A stretch of 15,974 nt of DNA from CAZLBV01 sp964557845 (GCA_964557845.1 CAZLBV010000037.1:1-15974); one strand, 5' to 3'. Shown: positions 1-7,862, counted from the first letter of the stretch. The notes: generated by a model from the letters alone, not told the origin. Translations and numbers: made by a program.

Positions 1-486
1 GAGCTCATCTATTGATTTGTCTTTAGCAATTTTTCTCATAATATGGGCAAGATCCTGAACTGCAGATCTAAGTTTGCTAATATCTACTTTATTTTGATGA
101 TCTCTTAGCGCACGCTGTAAAATAACCCTTGAATTAGCTACTTTTCCTATTAAAATTGCATACGCAACCTCAATCATACATTTCTCTTCGTCAGCCTTTC
201 GATACTGAGCCCTTCTCAATAATACATTTCCTGATATCGGACCTTGGATTCTCGCAATAAACCGACCATATTTCGATAGAAGACTAACATAAACATCATT
301 TCGCATACATAAATCCAATAAGTAAGGACTAATTCCAACATTCCCAAAACATACTATTCCGCAAATAGTGTGTATAGGCAATCTCAGTAAAGTGGCTTTT
401 TCAAAATTCACAATAACAGATTGTCCTTCTTTTAATAAATATGAACCTTGTGTGGAAACAAAAAGTGTATTGAGCAGTTTTCGCAT
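1..486 (-). CDS. cas1: Cas1, type I-C integrase, N-terminal part (runs off left edge)
   Basis: The first 162 codons of Cas1, the metal-dependent integrase that with Cas2 inserts new spacers into the CRISPR array. The start MRKLLNTLFVSTQGSYLL is the classic beginning of subtype I-C Cas1, and the beta-strand N-terminal domain is followed by the start of the helical domain (LLRRAQYRKAD). The reading frame is open to the window edge. It stops at KDKSIDEL, just short of where the first catalytic Glu of the family (in the G-x-E-G type motif) is expected, so the active site cannot be checked here. The ATG at 486 lies 12 bp after the cas4 stop. There is no clear Shine-Dalgarno before it, so translation is probably coupled to cas4. 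Family assignment is by recognition of sequence and operon position; cas2 should follow to the left. Confidence 0.93.
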   Translation of the reverse strand, partial: MRKLLNTLFVSTQGSYLLKEGQSVIVNFEKATLLRLPIHTICGIVCFGNVGISPYLLDLCMRNDVYVSLLSKYGRFIARIQGPISGNVLLRRAQYRKADEEKCMIEVAYAILIGKVANSRVILQRALRDHQNKVDISKLRSAVQDLAHIMRKIAKDKSIDEL

Positions 487-498
487 TTTAAAAATAGA

Positions 499-1125
499 TT
501 ATTCACAAAGTTTCATTTTATTAAGATAATTATTAATATCCTTTTTCATTTTTGGCTTAATAGGGAGACACTGATTTAAAAGAGAGCAACGCAGACATTT
601 TATTGGATTATAAACAGCAGGTGGCGTTATCCCATTACGTATAAGATCATGAATATCTCGGGCTGTAAGGACAGTTTTTTCTCTTAATTCGGATGTAAAT
701 ACAGATAATTTTCTATGCCGGGTTTTTCCATAGAATATAGACCCTTCTGGGACAGTAGTATTAAGCATCTCCTCGAGACATAATGCTTGCGCACAAAGCT
801 GAATATCATCCCAGGTCTCAGGTTTAGGTCGACCTCTTTTATATTCCACCGGAAAAGGGACGTTGTTATGAAATTCCACAATATCAATTTTCCCTATTAA
901 TCCCAATTTCAACGATCTTATAGATACTCCCCTTTCAATGCGAATATTGTTTTTTATCGTATATCCTGGAGTATCAATATTCTCATGCATAATACGTCCC
1001 TCGGCGGTATATCTGTTCTCTACCCAAATTCCCTCAATATGAATTAATGCACACTGCCGGACACAAAATGAATAATGCTGCAAAGCAGACAATGGCAGCA
1101 ATTCATCTTCTTTAAACAAATTCAA
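499..1125 (-). CDS. cas4: Cas4, CRISPR adaptation exonuclease (Fe-S)
   Basis: Cas4 of about 208 residues, usual for subtype I-C; it trims prespacers and checks the PAM for the Cas1-Cas2 integrase. Visible features: the N-terminal HYSFCVRQCALIHIEGIW block (C21/C25), the RecB-type nuclease motifs GKIDIVEF and PVEYKRG, the helix QLCAQALCLEEM where Q begins the last nuclease motif, and the C-terminal CLRCSLLNQC block that supplies three cysteines of the 4Fe-4S site. The start is odd. The frame is closed by a TAA just upstream, and the only starts before LPLSALQHY are TTG codons at 1125 and 1119. A GGGA lies 6 nt before the 1119 TTG, so 1119 may be the true start. It lies 28 bp after cas7c and 12 bp before cas1. 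Function is secure; exact start is not. Confidence 0.93.
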   Translation of the reverse strand: MNLFKEDELLPLSALQHYSFCVRQCALIHIEGIWVENRYTAEGRIMHENIDTPGYTIKNNIRIERGVSIRSLKLGLIGKIDIVEFHNNVPFPVEYKRGRPKPETWDDIQLCAQALCLEEMLNTTVPEGSIFYGKTRHRKLSVFTSELREKTVLTARDIHDLIRNGITPPAVYNPIKCLRCSLLNQCLPIKPKMKKDINNYLNKMKLCE

Positions 1126-1153
1126 ATCCCGATATTACGTTGAAACGATATTC

Positions 1154-2020
1154 TTAAATAAGTTCCAATAACTCTACCCCATCCGGAACTCCACCTAAAG
1201 ATACTTCATAATCTTCAAAAGATCGTGAAGGCCTTTCTCTTGAACCATTTTTTCTGTTTATTTTAACAGAATCAAAAAGGACCTTTGCCGGAGCATTCCC
1301 TAATTTTGACTGATGTCGAAAGACGATTAATTTTCTCGCTGTTATTTCACCCCGGGCAGCAGAGCGGTCATGATCGAACATATTGGCTAATGCTTCCCAA
1401 AATAATTTTAAGTCATCCTCCGAAAATCCAGTTTGCTCGGCTAAGGAAGCAGAAATGTATCCATGAGTGCGGTACAATGCATATGGCACTGTGAATTTTC
1501 TGCCCATTGTTCTCTCTTTCTCTAAATCTTCTTCTTTGGTGACAGCCATTCGAGTGATTGTATGTTCTGCAGAAAATATAGGCTCGACACTACGGCCAAA
1601 TTTGAATTGGACAGGTCCTCTTACTTGTCCAGCATTGATTTCAGTTGTCATTACTGCCCCAAAAGTCCTGATGTCATAAAAATTACCACACATCCATCTA
1701 GTGATTTTTTTTGCTTCCTCCTCATTTTTTGGAAGCTTTTTGGATTCTGGTTTGATTTCATATTTTTCATAAGCTCTTTCATGCTGCCGGTTTAGCACCG
1801 CCTTTTCTTTAACATAAATCTCGTAAGGGGGATTCTCTTGTTTTACAATTCCTACATAATTCCTTATTTTCCGTTTTAAGCAGACATCTGTAACTAAACC
1901 ATGACCTGTTTCTGGATCAATACGTGGCAGGTTTCCGGCATCCGGATCTCCGTTAGGATTGCCATCCTTAACGTCAAAAAGTAAAACAAATTCATAACGG
2001 TTTTGAATGGTATTATTCAT
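1154..2020 (-). CDS. cas7c: Cas7c (Csd2), Cascade backbone subunit
   Basis: Cas7/Csd2, 288 residues, the RAMP-type subunit that polymerises along the crRNA to form the I-C Cascade backbone. The N-terminus NRYEFVLLFDVKDGNPNGDP and the block TDVCLKRKIRNYVG are hallmark Csd2 sequences. RTFGAVMTTEINAGQVRGP and ANMFDHDRSAARGEI are further family-typical blocks. A longer frame extends to 2104, but the start chosen is the ATG at 2020 because AAAGGAG sits 7 nt before it; the ATG at 2026 is too close to that site. This start overlaps the end of cas8c by 8 bp, consistent with translational coupling. Length matches the usual 280-290 residues, and no key segment seems missing. Confidence 0.95.
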   Translation of the reverse strand: MNNTIQNRYEFVLLFDVKDGNPNGDPDAGNLPRIDPETGHGLVTDVCLKRKIRNYVGIVKQENPPYEIYVKEKAVLNRQHERAYEKYEIKPESKKLPKNEEEAKKITRWMCGNFYDIRTFGAVMTTEINAGQVRGPVQFKFGRSVEPIFSAEHTITRMAVTKEEDLEKERTMGRKFTVPYALYRTHGYISASLAEQTGFSEDDLKLFWEALANMFDHDRSAARGEITARKLIVFRHQSKLGNAPAKVLFDSVKINRKNGSRERPSRSFEDYEVSLGGVPDGVELLELI

Positions 2021-2402
2021 TTTCATTCTCCTTTGATGAAGCTTTCTGGAAAAAATGATTACGCTGATGGTAGTATCCCACCGCAAATCGGCCCTGATCA
2101 TCAAGATTCAAAGTAGAAGGGATACCGTCAGCAGAAATCTTATCCATGATTTCTCCCATCTGTTTGTCCAACCAAACCGTGCTTTTTCCTACATTTCTTA
2201 TTTTAGCGAGATGATGGATAGACAAATCCTGCAACCGCTTGAATATAACCAAGGGTGAACTGCAGGCAGCGCTAAAATATGTGTCACGAATGGTTTTGTT
2301 TAGTTTGCCTCCTTCGTGAGCAGATTCTTGCACACGTTCTAAGACAGCAAATAAACGTCCGAGAACATATCCGATATTATCGTTCTCTTTATCAATTGAC
2401 AT
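2013..2402 (-). CDS. cas11c: Cas11c, small subunit translated from inside cas8c
   Basis: An in-frame internal start within cas8c gives a 129-residue protein equal to Cas8c residues 455-583, beginning MSIDKENDNIGYVLGRLFAV. The ATG at 2402 is preceded by AAGGAGGT with a 4-nt spacer, a strong Shine-Dalgarno and at least as good as those of the annotated gene starts in this operon. In studied I-C systems, such an internal start in cas8c makes the Cas11c small subunit that lines the Cascade belly and is needed for stable DNA binding; the size here fits. The site and frame are seen directly. That the protein is made is inferred from the family. Confidence 0.85.
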   Translation of the reverse strand: MSIDKENDNIGYVLGRLFAVLERVQESAHEGGKLNKTIRDTYFSAACSSPLVIFKRLQDLSIHHLAKIRNVGKSTVWLDKQMGEIMDKISADGIPSTLNLDDQGRFAVGYYHQRNHFFQKASSKENENE

Positions 2403-3764
2403 GCCTACCTCCTTAATATTTTTATTTAAAAAATACTTATCCCTTTGTAAAACAGCCTTGATTATTGCTGCTCTTTCCCTTGAGACATACTGAGTGGCTT
2501 TGCATCTAATAACTGCCAAAGAAAGAAGTGTACGTGGATATCGAATGTCGTTTAAAATTGACAACATTAGCTGGCCGCCAAGAGTAGGGGGGATATTTTT
2601 AGAGTCTTCATTAGCTGCAATCGCCTTTAATATCTGGAATAAAGAAAGAAATTCTCGATCCTTAGGGCTTCTGATAATATCAATATCTCGGAAATACTGG
2701 GCAATTCGCTGTTTGAGTTCACCGACGGTTCCGGCATACCAAAAGCGGATGGAAATCCGGGATGCATTGGGAGCTAAACCCAAGATATAAAACGGCAATT
2801 TTTCTTCTTTTGATGGAATACCAGTTTTAACAGAGCTAAGAAAACTTCTTATTTTCTCATAGCTAACATTCTCCTCACCTTTGGGAGCTCCGGCCAAGAG
2901 AAATGATAGATCTTCTTCAAGCGCAGTAGCCTCCTTGGCCCAAAAAACTGTGCTTGTATCTCCAATCTGCATGCGTTGCTTTGATCCTTTTGCTAACAGG
3001 TAATTTAAAGCTGTTGTATAAGCAAAGACAATATCTTCACTAATTGGAGCGTTTAATCCTTGCTCTTTTCCAAATGATTTGAAAGCATCCAAATTAAATG
3101 AAACTATACTAGCCCCAGATGTTTGTGCCCCCCATACTCCCTTAATTTTCGTATGTAATCGGGCTGGAACATCTTTATTCCCACTTACAATGCAGGTATG
3201 AATTTCACCTGATTTTAATCGGTTAATTTTATTTATTTGATCAAGCACTGCCGGCCGCTGACAGATCAAACATGTATCTTCTTTTAACATAAAAGTCAGA
3301 TTTGAATTTTTTTCTATAATTTCTTCCCAACACGAAAGAGAATGGATTTTCTCAAATGGAATTATTTCAAGGAATTTTTTTATTGCTTTTATTCCTTTAT
3401 CAGGAAAATCATCCGGAAATGAATCTGCTAATTTCTCCTTGAAAGCTTTATGAGCTGAGGAAGCCTTATTGATTTCTTTTCTTTGTGACGATTTTGGCTG
3501 TCCCAAAGTATATTGAGGATTGTCCCAGAAAAGATTAGCTTTTATTCCAGATGTTTTTATTTCTCCTTGCGGCACTAAAAATTCTCTTGGGATTTTTGAC
3601 TTATCCCCTTCAGTCCTGGTGTCATGAATACTAACGAAATTTCCTTCTTCATCGATTATTATAATGTAGGGGATGCCCTTTTTTTCGAATCCAAATATCG
3701 GGATATCAGTATCCAAACTATCTAATAACCTTTGATAATAATCAGCAAGAGATTTTAAAATCAT
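2013..3764 (-). CDS. cas8c: Cas8c (Csd1), Cascade large subunit
   Basis: Cas8c/Csd1 of 583 residues, the large Cascade subunit that recognises the PAM and opens the target DNA. It starts MILKSLADYYQRLL, typical of Csd1. It carries a CLICQ motif near residue 165, and the conserved stretch ARLHTKIKGVWGAQTSGAS followed by FNLDAFKSFGKEQGLNAP. The C-terminal ~129 residues form the separately translated Cas11c region. The start ATG at 3764 has GAGGT six bases upstream and overlaps the cas5c stop by 4 bp (ATGA). The stop at 2013 overlaps the cas7c start. Length and gene order are standard for I-C, with no sign of truncation or frameshift. Confidence 0.95.
   Translation of the reverse strand: MILKSLADYYQRLLDSLDTDIPIFGFEKKGIPYIIIIDEEGNFVSIHDTRTEGDKSKIPREFLVPQGEIKTSGIKANLFWDNPQYTLGQPKSSQRKEINKASSAHKAFKEKLADSFPDDFPDKGIKAIKKFLEIIPFEKIHSLSCWEEIIEKNSNLTFMLKEDTCLICQRPAVLDQINKINRLKSGEIHTCIVSGNKDVPARLHTKIKGVWGAQTSGASIVSFNLDAFKSFGKEQGLNAPISEDIVFAYTTALNYLLAKGSKQRMQIGDTSTVFWAKEATALEEDLSFLLAGAPKGEENVSYEKIRSFLSSVKTGIPSKEEKLPFYILGLAPNASRISIRFWYAGTVGELKQRIAQYFRDIDIIRSPKDREFLSLFQILKAIAANEDSKNIPPTLGGQLMLSILNDIRYPRTLLSLAVIRCKATQYVSRERAAIIKAVLQRDKYFLNKNIKEVGMSIDKENDNIGYVLGRLFAVLERVQESAHEGGKLNKTIRDTYFSAACSSPLVIFKRLQDLSIHHLAKIRNVGKSTVWLDKQMGEIMDKISADGIPSTLNLDDQGRFAVGYYHQRNHFFQKASSKENENE
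2407..2414 (-). promoter_or_regulatory. Internal ribosome binding site for cas11c
   Basis: AAGGAGGT on the minus strand, 4 nt before the internal ATG at 2402 in cas8c. It is a near-complete anti-16S match, unusual inside a coding region, and it decides the cas11c start. Confidence 0.8.
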
Positions 3765-4423
3765 TTTCGCACCTCAACATCCCTTAAATCAATCTTCCCC
3801 TTATCCAATTTTGCATTAAAGAACATAGGCATAGGTTCTTTTCCGGAGTAATCCAAATCATACAACATCCATCCCAGATCTCGAGTCTCATCAATGGTAA
3901 CAAAATCATCTTCTCCTCTTCCAACAAATTCAAAATGAATGGGAAACTCCCTGCATCCAAAATAAGGTTGGTGATAGCACTGGCCTTTACTTGCCCTGCG
4001 GATAAACATGTTTTCGAATTTACTGACACTATCATCAGGACCAGCTTTTTCTGTTAATTCAAACTCAGCATGAATAATATAAGCTACGTTTTTTAAAAAA
4101 AGACCGGCACGCTGCTGGCGATCATCTTCAATATACATTCCTAATTTCCCTGACGATGTTTTCATCACAGTTATAATATTTTTCGTTGAAATGACGGATC
4201 CTATCTCATTGCGTCTTAAAGAAGTCCAATGAATCGGATTAAGAACATCAATTTGTAGAATGATCCATCGAATTGCAGGTTTCCATAAAATTGCCTCAAG
4301 TATTCCTCGTGCTGCAGAAGGAGTTATAACTTCATAGCTCACCCGTTCTACTTTCATTTCCGGACGGGTAAAACAAGCATACTCCCCATAGACTTTTAAT
4401 CTGAAGGGATTACTTTTATTCAT
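3761..4423 (-). CDS. cas5c: Cas5c (Cas5d), crRNA-processing endoribonuclease and Cascade subunit
   Basis: Cas5 of subtype I-C, 220 residues. In this subtype Cas5 takes the place of Cas6: it cuts the pre-crRNA and then holds the 5' handle in Cascade. Visible family blocks are FRLKVYGEYACFTRPE at the N-terminus, VSYEVITPSAARGILEAILW near residues 28-47, the segment DRQQRAGLFLKNVAYIIHAE, and KGQCYHQPYFGCREFP near 146-161. The catalytic Tyr/Lys/His of characterised relatives could not be matched with certainty by eye. The ATG at 4423 has AGGGGA upstream. The gene lies 22 bp after the cas3 stop and overlaps cas8c by 4 bp. No oddity seen. Confidence 0.94.
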   Translation of the reverse strand: MNKSNPFRLKVYGEYACFTRPEMKVERVSYEVITPSAARGILEAILWKPAIRWIILQIDVLNPIHWTSLRRNEIGSVISTKNIITVMKTSSGKLGMYIEDDRQQRAGLFLKNVAYIIHAEFELTEKAGPDDSVSKFENMFIRRASKGQCYHQPYFGCREFPIHFEFVGRGEDDFVTIDETRDLGWMLYDLDYSGKEPMPMFFNAKLDKGKIDLRDVEVRK

Positions 4424-4445
4424 AGTCTTTCCCCTTACTTAATAT

Positions 4446-6704
4446 TTAAACAAAATACTTATCAGGATCGGTTTTACTAAAATTTTCTAGGGACACTAAA
4501 CCTACCCTTGAATCATAGAGTTCTTCAGTCAGCAACTGGAATAAACCAGGATATCCATCTATTCCTTTGATATGTTCCAAATTCATTAGAGATAAAAACT
4601 CATTCTCATAGAGCATAACCATAAATCGCTGTAGCTTTCTAAGAATCCTGCGGGAGTTCCAGGGACTGTCAATCAATTCATCAACTAGCTGAAATGAATT
4701 CTCATAGGGTACAATCACAGGATATTGTCCTTGTTCATCTATCCAAGAAAATCTTTGAGCAGCGGTTTTGAATGCAAATTCAAATACCGCATAAGGCCTA
4801 AAGCAATCTAAAATATCTTTTTCATCAAGTTTATTGCTTCCCAACTGCCAATACTTTTGTCTAAAATATTCTTTATGCAAATTAATTGATAAAATATTTA
4901 AATCAGATGAGTGATTAATCAAGTCTCTTGTTATTTCTGCTGCTTGTTTTATATAAGATGGAGTTTTTGTATCTGACTGAAAAACAATCGTCTTTCCAGG
5001 ATATCCAAGGATTCCCTCTCGATTACAACGACCTGCAGCTTGAGCGATTGAGTCCATCCCTGCCAGTTCTCGGTAGACAACCGGAAAATCAATATCCACT
5101 CCAGCTTCGATCAATGATGTGCTTATAACAATTATTTTTGAATTTTTTAATTTTTCTCTGATTGATTTAAATATCTTTGAACGATGTTCAGCACACATAT
5201 TGGTCGAAAGATGAAAGGCATCCTTATAATTCGAAATAAGATGATACAAATTCCGGCAGTCCTCCTTACGGTTCACAATACATAGAACCGAAGATTGTTC
5301 TGAATTGATATCATCAGCCAGCTCAGTCCAATTAATCCCGTCTTTCCATTTATCATGGATCAGCACATTTACTCGTTTTAATTCATCTGCCAATTTTTCT
5401 GGTTCATCAACAATTTCAACTATATCATCATCTTTGAAACCTTCACGAAAATCAAAGTCAAATTCTTTTTTTTCAGTAAGGACGGGCAAAGTAGCGCTGC
5501 ATAGAACTGGGGTTACTTTGTAATTCTTAAATAATTCATTTATTCCGAATACTATTGGTTTTAGGTAGTTAGAGGGAAAACATTGGACTTCATCAAAGAT
5601 TACAACACTATTTGAAATATTATGAAGTTTGCGGCATCTGCCTGGTTTATTGGCATACAATGACTCAAAAAACTGGACGTTAGTTGTAACAACAATAGGT
5701 GCATCCCAATTTTCCGTTGCTAATCTTTGCCAGGAATATTCTTCTTCAGGGGTTTTGTCAACTACATTATAGTGATGTTCAATAATGCAGTCTTGAAACC
5801 CAGGTATATTTCTAAAAACATCAGCGGTTTGTTCAATAATTGACGTATAAGGGATTACATATATTATTCTTCTCTTACCATATTTTAATGCGTGTTCTAA
5901 TGCAAAAGCCATGGAAGACAATGTTTTACCACCGCCAGTAGGAACAGTTAATGTAAAAATTGAAGGTTTTTTTCCCGATGCTATCCGGCATTGCTCTAGT
6001 ACATCCCAACGAATCTTATTTATTTTAGTATTCTTTGCATTTCGACATAACTTATCTATATGATGATTGAATTTTTTACATAAAAATTCTATTGTTGGAT
6101 ATTCAGTTCTTCTTACCTTGGCTTTATCTGAAGCCATAAATTTTTCCGTATCCAAAAAATCAGCATCAACCAGACTGGAAAAAAGCATTCTAATGAAGAA
6201 CGCAGGATCTCCTGAAATTTTAATTAGAGGTTGATCTTGATCTATAATCCAATCAGGAATATCTGGAATAATAGCCTCGACCTCTTCTGAATTTCTCATT
6301 CTTGCATTTAAGGCAGATCCACCACTATCAGCACTCGAATAGTCGGCTAATCCAGCATGATGTCCCATTATTAGCCACGAAAGGATTCGATCATATCCCT
6401 TCCATTTTTTTCGAATAGCAAGCCATCCTCCCATAGAAGAATGAATTACCCGAGTTTTTCTGAAGAATTCATTATTTTTCTCAATTGAGGAGGATCTCAA
6501 CATAGATTGGAATTCCTTTTGATATTTGCCCAAATCATGCCAAAGACCAGCTAATCGAGCTATACTTTCTCCGCCAAATTTTTCAGCAAATTGCGCAGAC
6601 AATTCTGCAACGTTCTTTAAATGAACTTCAAGGGATTGCCATTCTGATATTGGTTTTCCCTCTAGACTATGGGCAAAATATTTTTCCATATTTTTATCAT
6701 CCAT
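4446..6704 (-). CDS. cas3: Cas3, HD nuclease-helicase of type I CRISPR interference
   Basis: Cas3 of 752 residues, recruited by target-bound Cascade to unwind and shred DNA. The N-terminal HD domain shows H28, WHDLGK (H56, D57), H88, GHHAGL (115-118 region) and D180. The superfamily 2 helicase shows Walker A PTGGGKT at 255-261, DEVQ at 371-374, SAT at 403-405, and the C-terminal motifs STSLIEAGVDIDF (~528-540) and QAAGRCNR (555-562). All key residues seem present, so the enzyme looks active. The ATG at 6704 lies only 4 bp after the stop of the upstream regulator gene and lacks a clear Shine-Dalgarno, so coupled translation from that gene is likely. A second ATG five codons later is possible. 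Confidence 0.96.
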   Translation of the reverse strand: MDDKNMEKYFAHSLEGKPISEWQSLEVHLKNVAELSAQFAEKFGGESIARLAGLWHDLGKYQKEFQSMLRSSSIEKNNEFFRKTRVIHSSMGGWLAIRKKWKGYDRILSWLIMGHHAGLADYSSADSGGSALNARMRNSEEVEAIIPDIPDWIIDQDQPLIKISGDPAFFIRMLFSSLVDADFLDTEKFMASDKAKVRRTEYPTIEFLCKKFNHHIDKLCRNAKNTKINKIRWDVLEQCRIASGKKPSIFTLTVPTGGGKTLSSMAFALEHALKYGKRRIIYVIPYTSIIEQTADVFRNIPGFQDCIIEHHYNVVDKTPEEEYSWQRLATENWDAPIVVTTNVQFFESLYANKPGRCRKLHNISNSVVIFDEVQCFPSNYLKPIVFGINELFKNYKVTPVLCSATLPVLTEKKEFDFDFREGFKDDDIVEIVDEPEKLADELKRVNVLIHDKWKDGINWTELADDINSEQSSVLCIVNRKEDCRNLYHLISNYKDAFHLSTNMCAEHRSKIFKSIREKLKNSKIIVISTSLIEAGVDIDFPVVYRELAGMDSIAQAAGRCNREGILGYPGKTIVFQSDTKTPSYIKQAAEITRDLINHSSDLNILSINLHKEYFRQKYWQLGSNKLDEKDILDCFRPYAVFEFAFKTAAQRFSWIDEQGQYPVIVPYENSFQLVDELIDSPWNSRRILRKLQRFMVMLYENEFLSLMNLEHIKGIDGYPGLFQLLTEELYDSRVGLVSLENFSKTDPDKYFV

Positions 6705-6708
6705 AATT

Positions 6709-7827
6709 CTAAATCTTAATTATATTCGAATTTTTAAAAAATTCTTCAATAGAATGAACCTCTTTTTTATAATCAATATTATTCTTCGCTGTATGTACTA
6801 AGTCCCAGATTCGTCCATTCGGCGTTAAAATTCTTCTACAAGAATCAGGTTCTTTATAGTTAGTGGAATTATAAAAAGATAAAATTTTATCATGAAGACT
6901 AGCATTTAAATCTGAATCAATAAGGTCAAGTTCATTAAGCCTATATAGAAAACTCTCTGCAGAAACTCCAAACCGGTGTTTGATTCTTAAAAGTAAATCA
7001 AAATCCCATTGTGACTTCTTAATTCCTAATTGAGAAACAGTGGATTGAACTGCGTATTCCGGCATCAAAAATAGCGCAGCAAATTTTGATGCAGCGTGAT
7101 GGATATCTAAGGATTCACCTTTTATTTCAAAAAATTTCATATGGCCTACTTTTCTCTCCCACATAAATAAAAAAAGATGCCCTAATTCATAAAGCAAACG
7201 AAAAATTTGTTTTTCAGGATTGTGTTTACAATTTATGAAGAAAAATGCATTCTCATTTATAGAATCATAAAAAGAAGCACTAAAGATTCTATGAAATAAG
7301 GGAAGGATTACAACTCTTAAACCACACACCTCAAATAATTCAAAATAATCAAAAATTACTGCATCTCTCACTCCCATAATATCTCTGACTCTTCTAACTA
7401 ATTTTTCAATGCCAGCATAAGTTGGTTCAACGGGAAGCGTTAAGGGAATTAAAGAATGTTTTTGTGCATTACATATATCCTCAAGAGCCAAAATGTAATC
7501 CATAATAACATTTATTGTTGCCTCAGTCCGATTGGTTAACTTTTCGTTATCTAAGTCGATTCGATAAATATTCTCCTGCTCTTTTTTGATTAGTTCATGT
7601 AATTCTGATTGGTTTCTAGCAAATAGAGCATCAGATGATACATTCAAAGCCTTGGAAATCTCAAAGATAATCCGGGCAGAAGGAATATTCTCCCCATTTT
7701 CTATCATACTTAATGGACCCTGATGTATTCTTATTCTCTTAGCCAAATCTACTTGAGTTAAACCAGATCTTCTTCTTATAATTTGTATGTTTTTTCCGAT
7801 AAAAGAATAATCAACCCTGCCCTTCAT
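6709..7827 (-). CDS. XRE-family regulator fused to a degenerate ImmA/IrrE (M78) domain
   Basis: A 372-residue protein with two recognisable parts. Residues ~10-68 form an XRE/Cro helix-turn-helix (IRRRSGLTQVDLAKR, then PLSMIENGENIPS and FEISKALNVS). Residues ~135-260 resemble the ImmA/IrrE M78 metallopeptidase family, with LLYELGHLFLF at 211-221 and AASKFAALFLMP at 245-256. The family's HELGH motif is here YELGH: the first His ligand is Tyr213. The usual downstream Glu before the FA-LMP block is also absent (DIHHAASKFA). Proteolysis is therefore doubtful, and a sensing or structural role is more likely (inference). The C-terminal ~110 residues are unassigned. It is the first gene of the cas operon, 4 bp from cas3, so it probably autoregulates and controls the operon. 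The ATG has no Shine-Dalgarno. A toxin-antitoxin role is less likely because no toxin gene adjoins. Confidence 0.82.
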   Translation of the reverse strand: MKGRVDYSFIGKNIQIIRRRSGLTQVDLAKRIRIHQGPLSMIENGENIPSARIIFEISKALNVSSDALFARNQSELHELIKKEQENIYRIDLDNEKLTNRTEATINVIMDYILALEDICNAQKHSLIPLTLPVEPTYAGIEKLVRRVRDIMGVRDAVIFDYFELFEVCGLRVVILPLFHRIFSASFYDSINENAFFFINCKHNPEKQIFRLLYELGHLFLFMWERKVGHMKFFEIKGESLDIHHAASKFAALFLMPEYAVQSTVSQLGIKKSQWDFDLLLRIKHRFGVSAESFLYRLNELDLIDSDLNASLHDKILSFYNSTNYKEPDSCRRILTPNGRIWDLVHTAKNNIDYKKEVHSIEEFFKNSNIIKI

Positions 7828-7833
7828 AATATT

Positions 7834-7862
7834 TCTATAATATATAATTTATTATATGTCAA
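7834..7862 (-). promoter_or_regulatory. Promoter of the regulator-cas operon, possibly leaderless
   Basis: On the minus strand, a perfect TTGACA (7862-7857) and TATAGA (7839-7834) are separated by exactly 17 bp. The -10 ends 6 nt before the ATG at 7827, so transcription would start at or near the start codon. That agrees with the lack of a ribosome binding site. The DNA farther upstream is very AT-rich, like an UP element. No other promoter as good was found in front of cas3. Confidence 0.6.
7836..7856. promoter_or_regulatory. Inverted repeat in the cas promoter (candidate operator)
   Basis: TATAATA (7836-7842) and TATTATA (7850-7856) are perfect 7-bp inverted arms with a 7-bp spacer. They occupy the space between the -35 and -10 boxes and overlap the -10 by four bases, a natural place for a repressor such as the XRE protein. 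The sequence is all A and T, so chance is a real alternative. Confidence 0.35.

Noticed and set aside
1126..1153. CGTTTCAACG in the cas7c-cas4 gap as a CRISPR repeat remnant
   Set aside because: Only a few bases resemble the GTTTCAA end of I-C repeats; there is no repetition or spacer pattern.
2021..2104. N-terminal extension of Cas7c to 2104
   Set aside because: The extra residues match nothing in Csd2, lie within cas8c, and the good ribosome site sits before the ATG at 2020.
6709..7827. Antitoxin of a toxin-antitoxin pair
   Set aside because: No small toxin-like gene adjoins; the next gene is cas3, and the domains fit a regulator.
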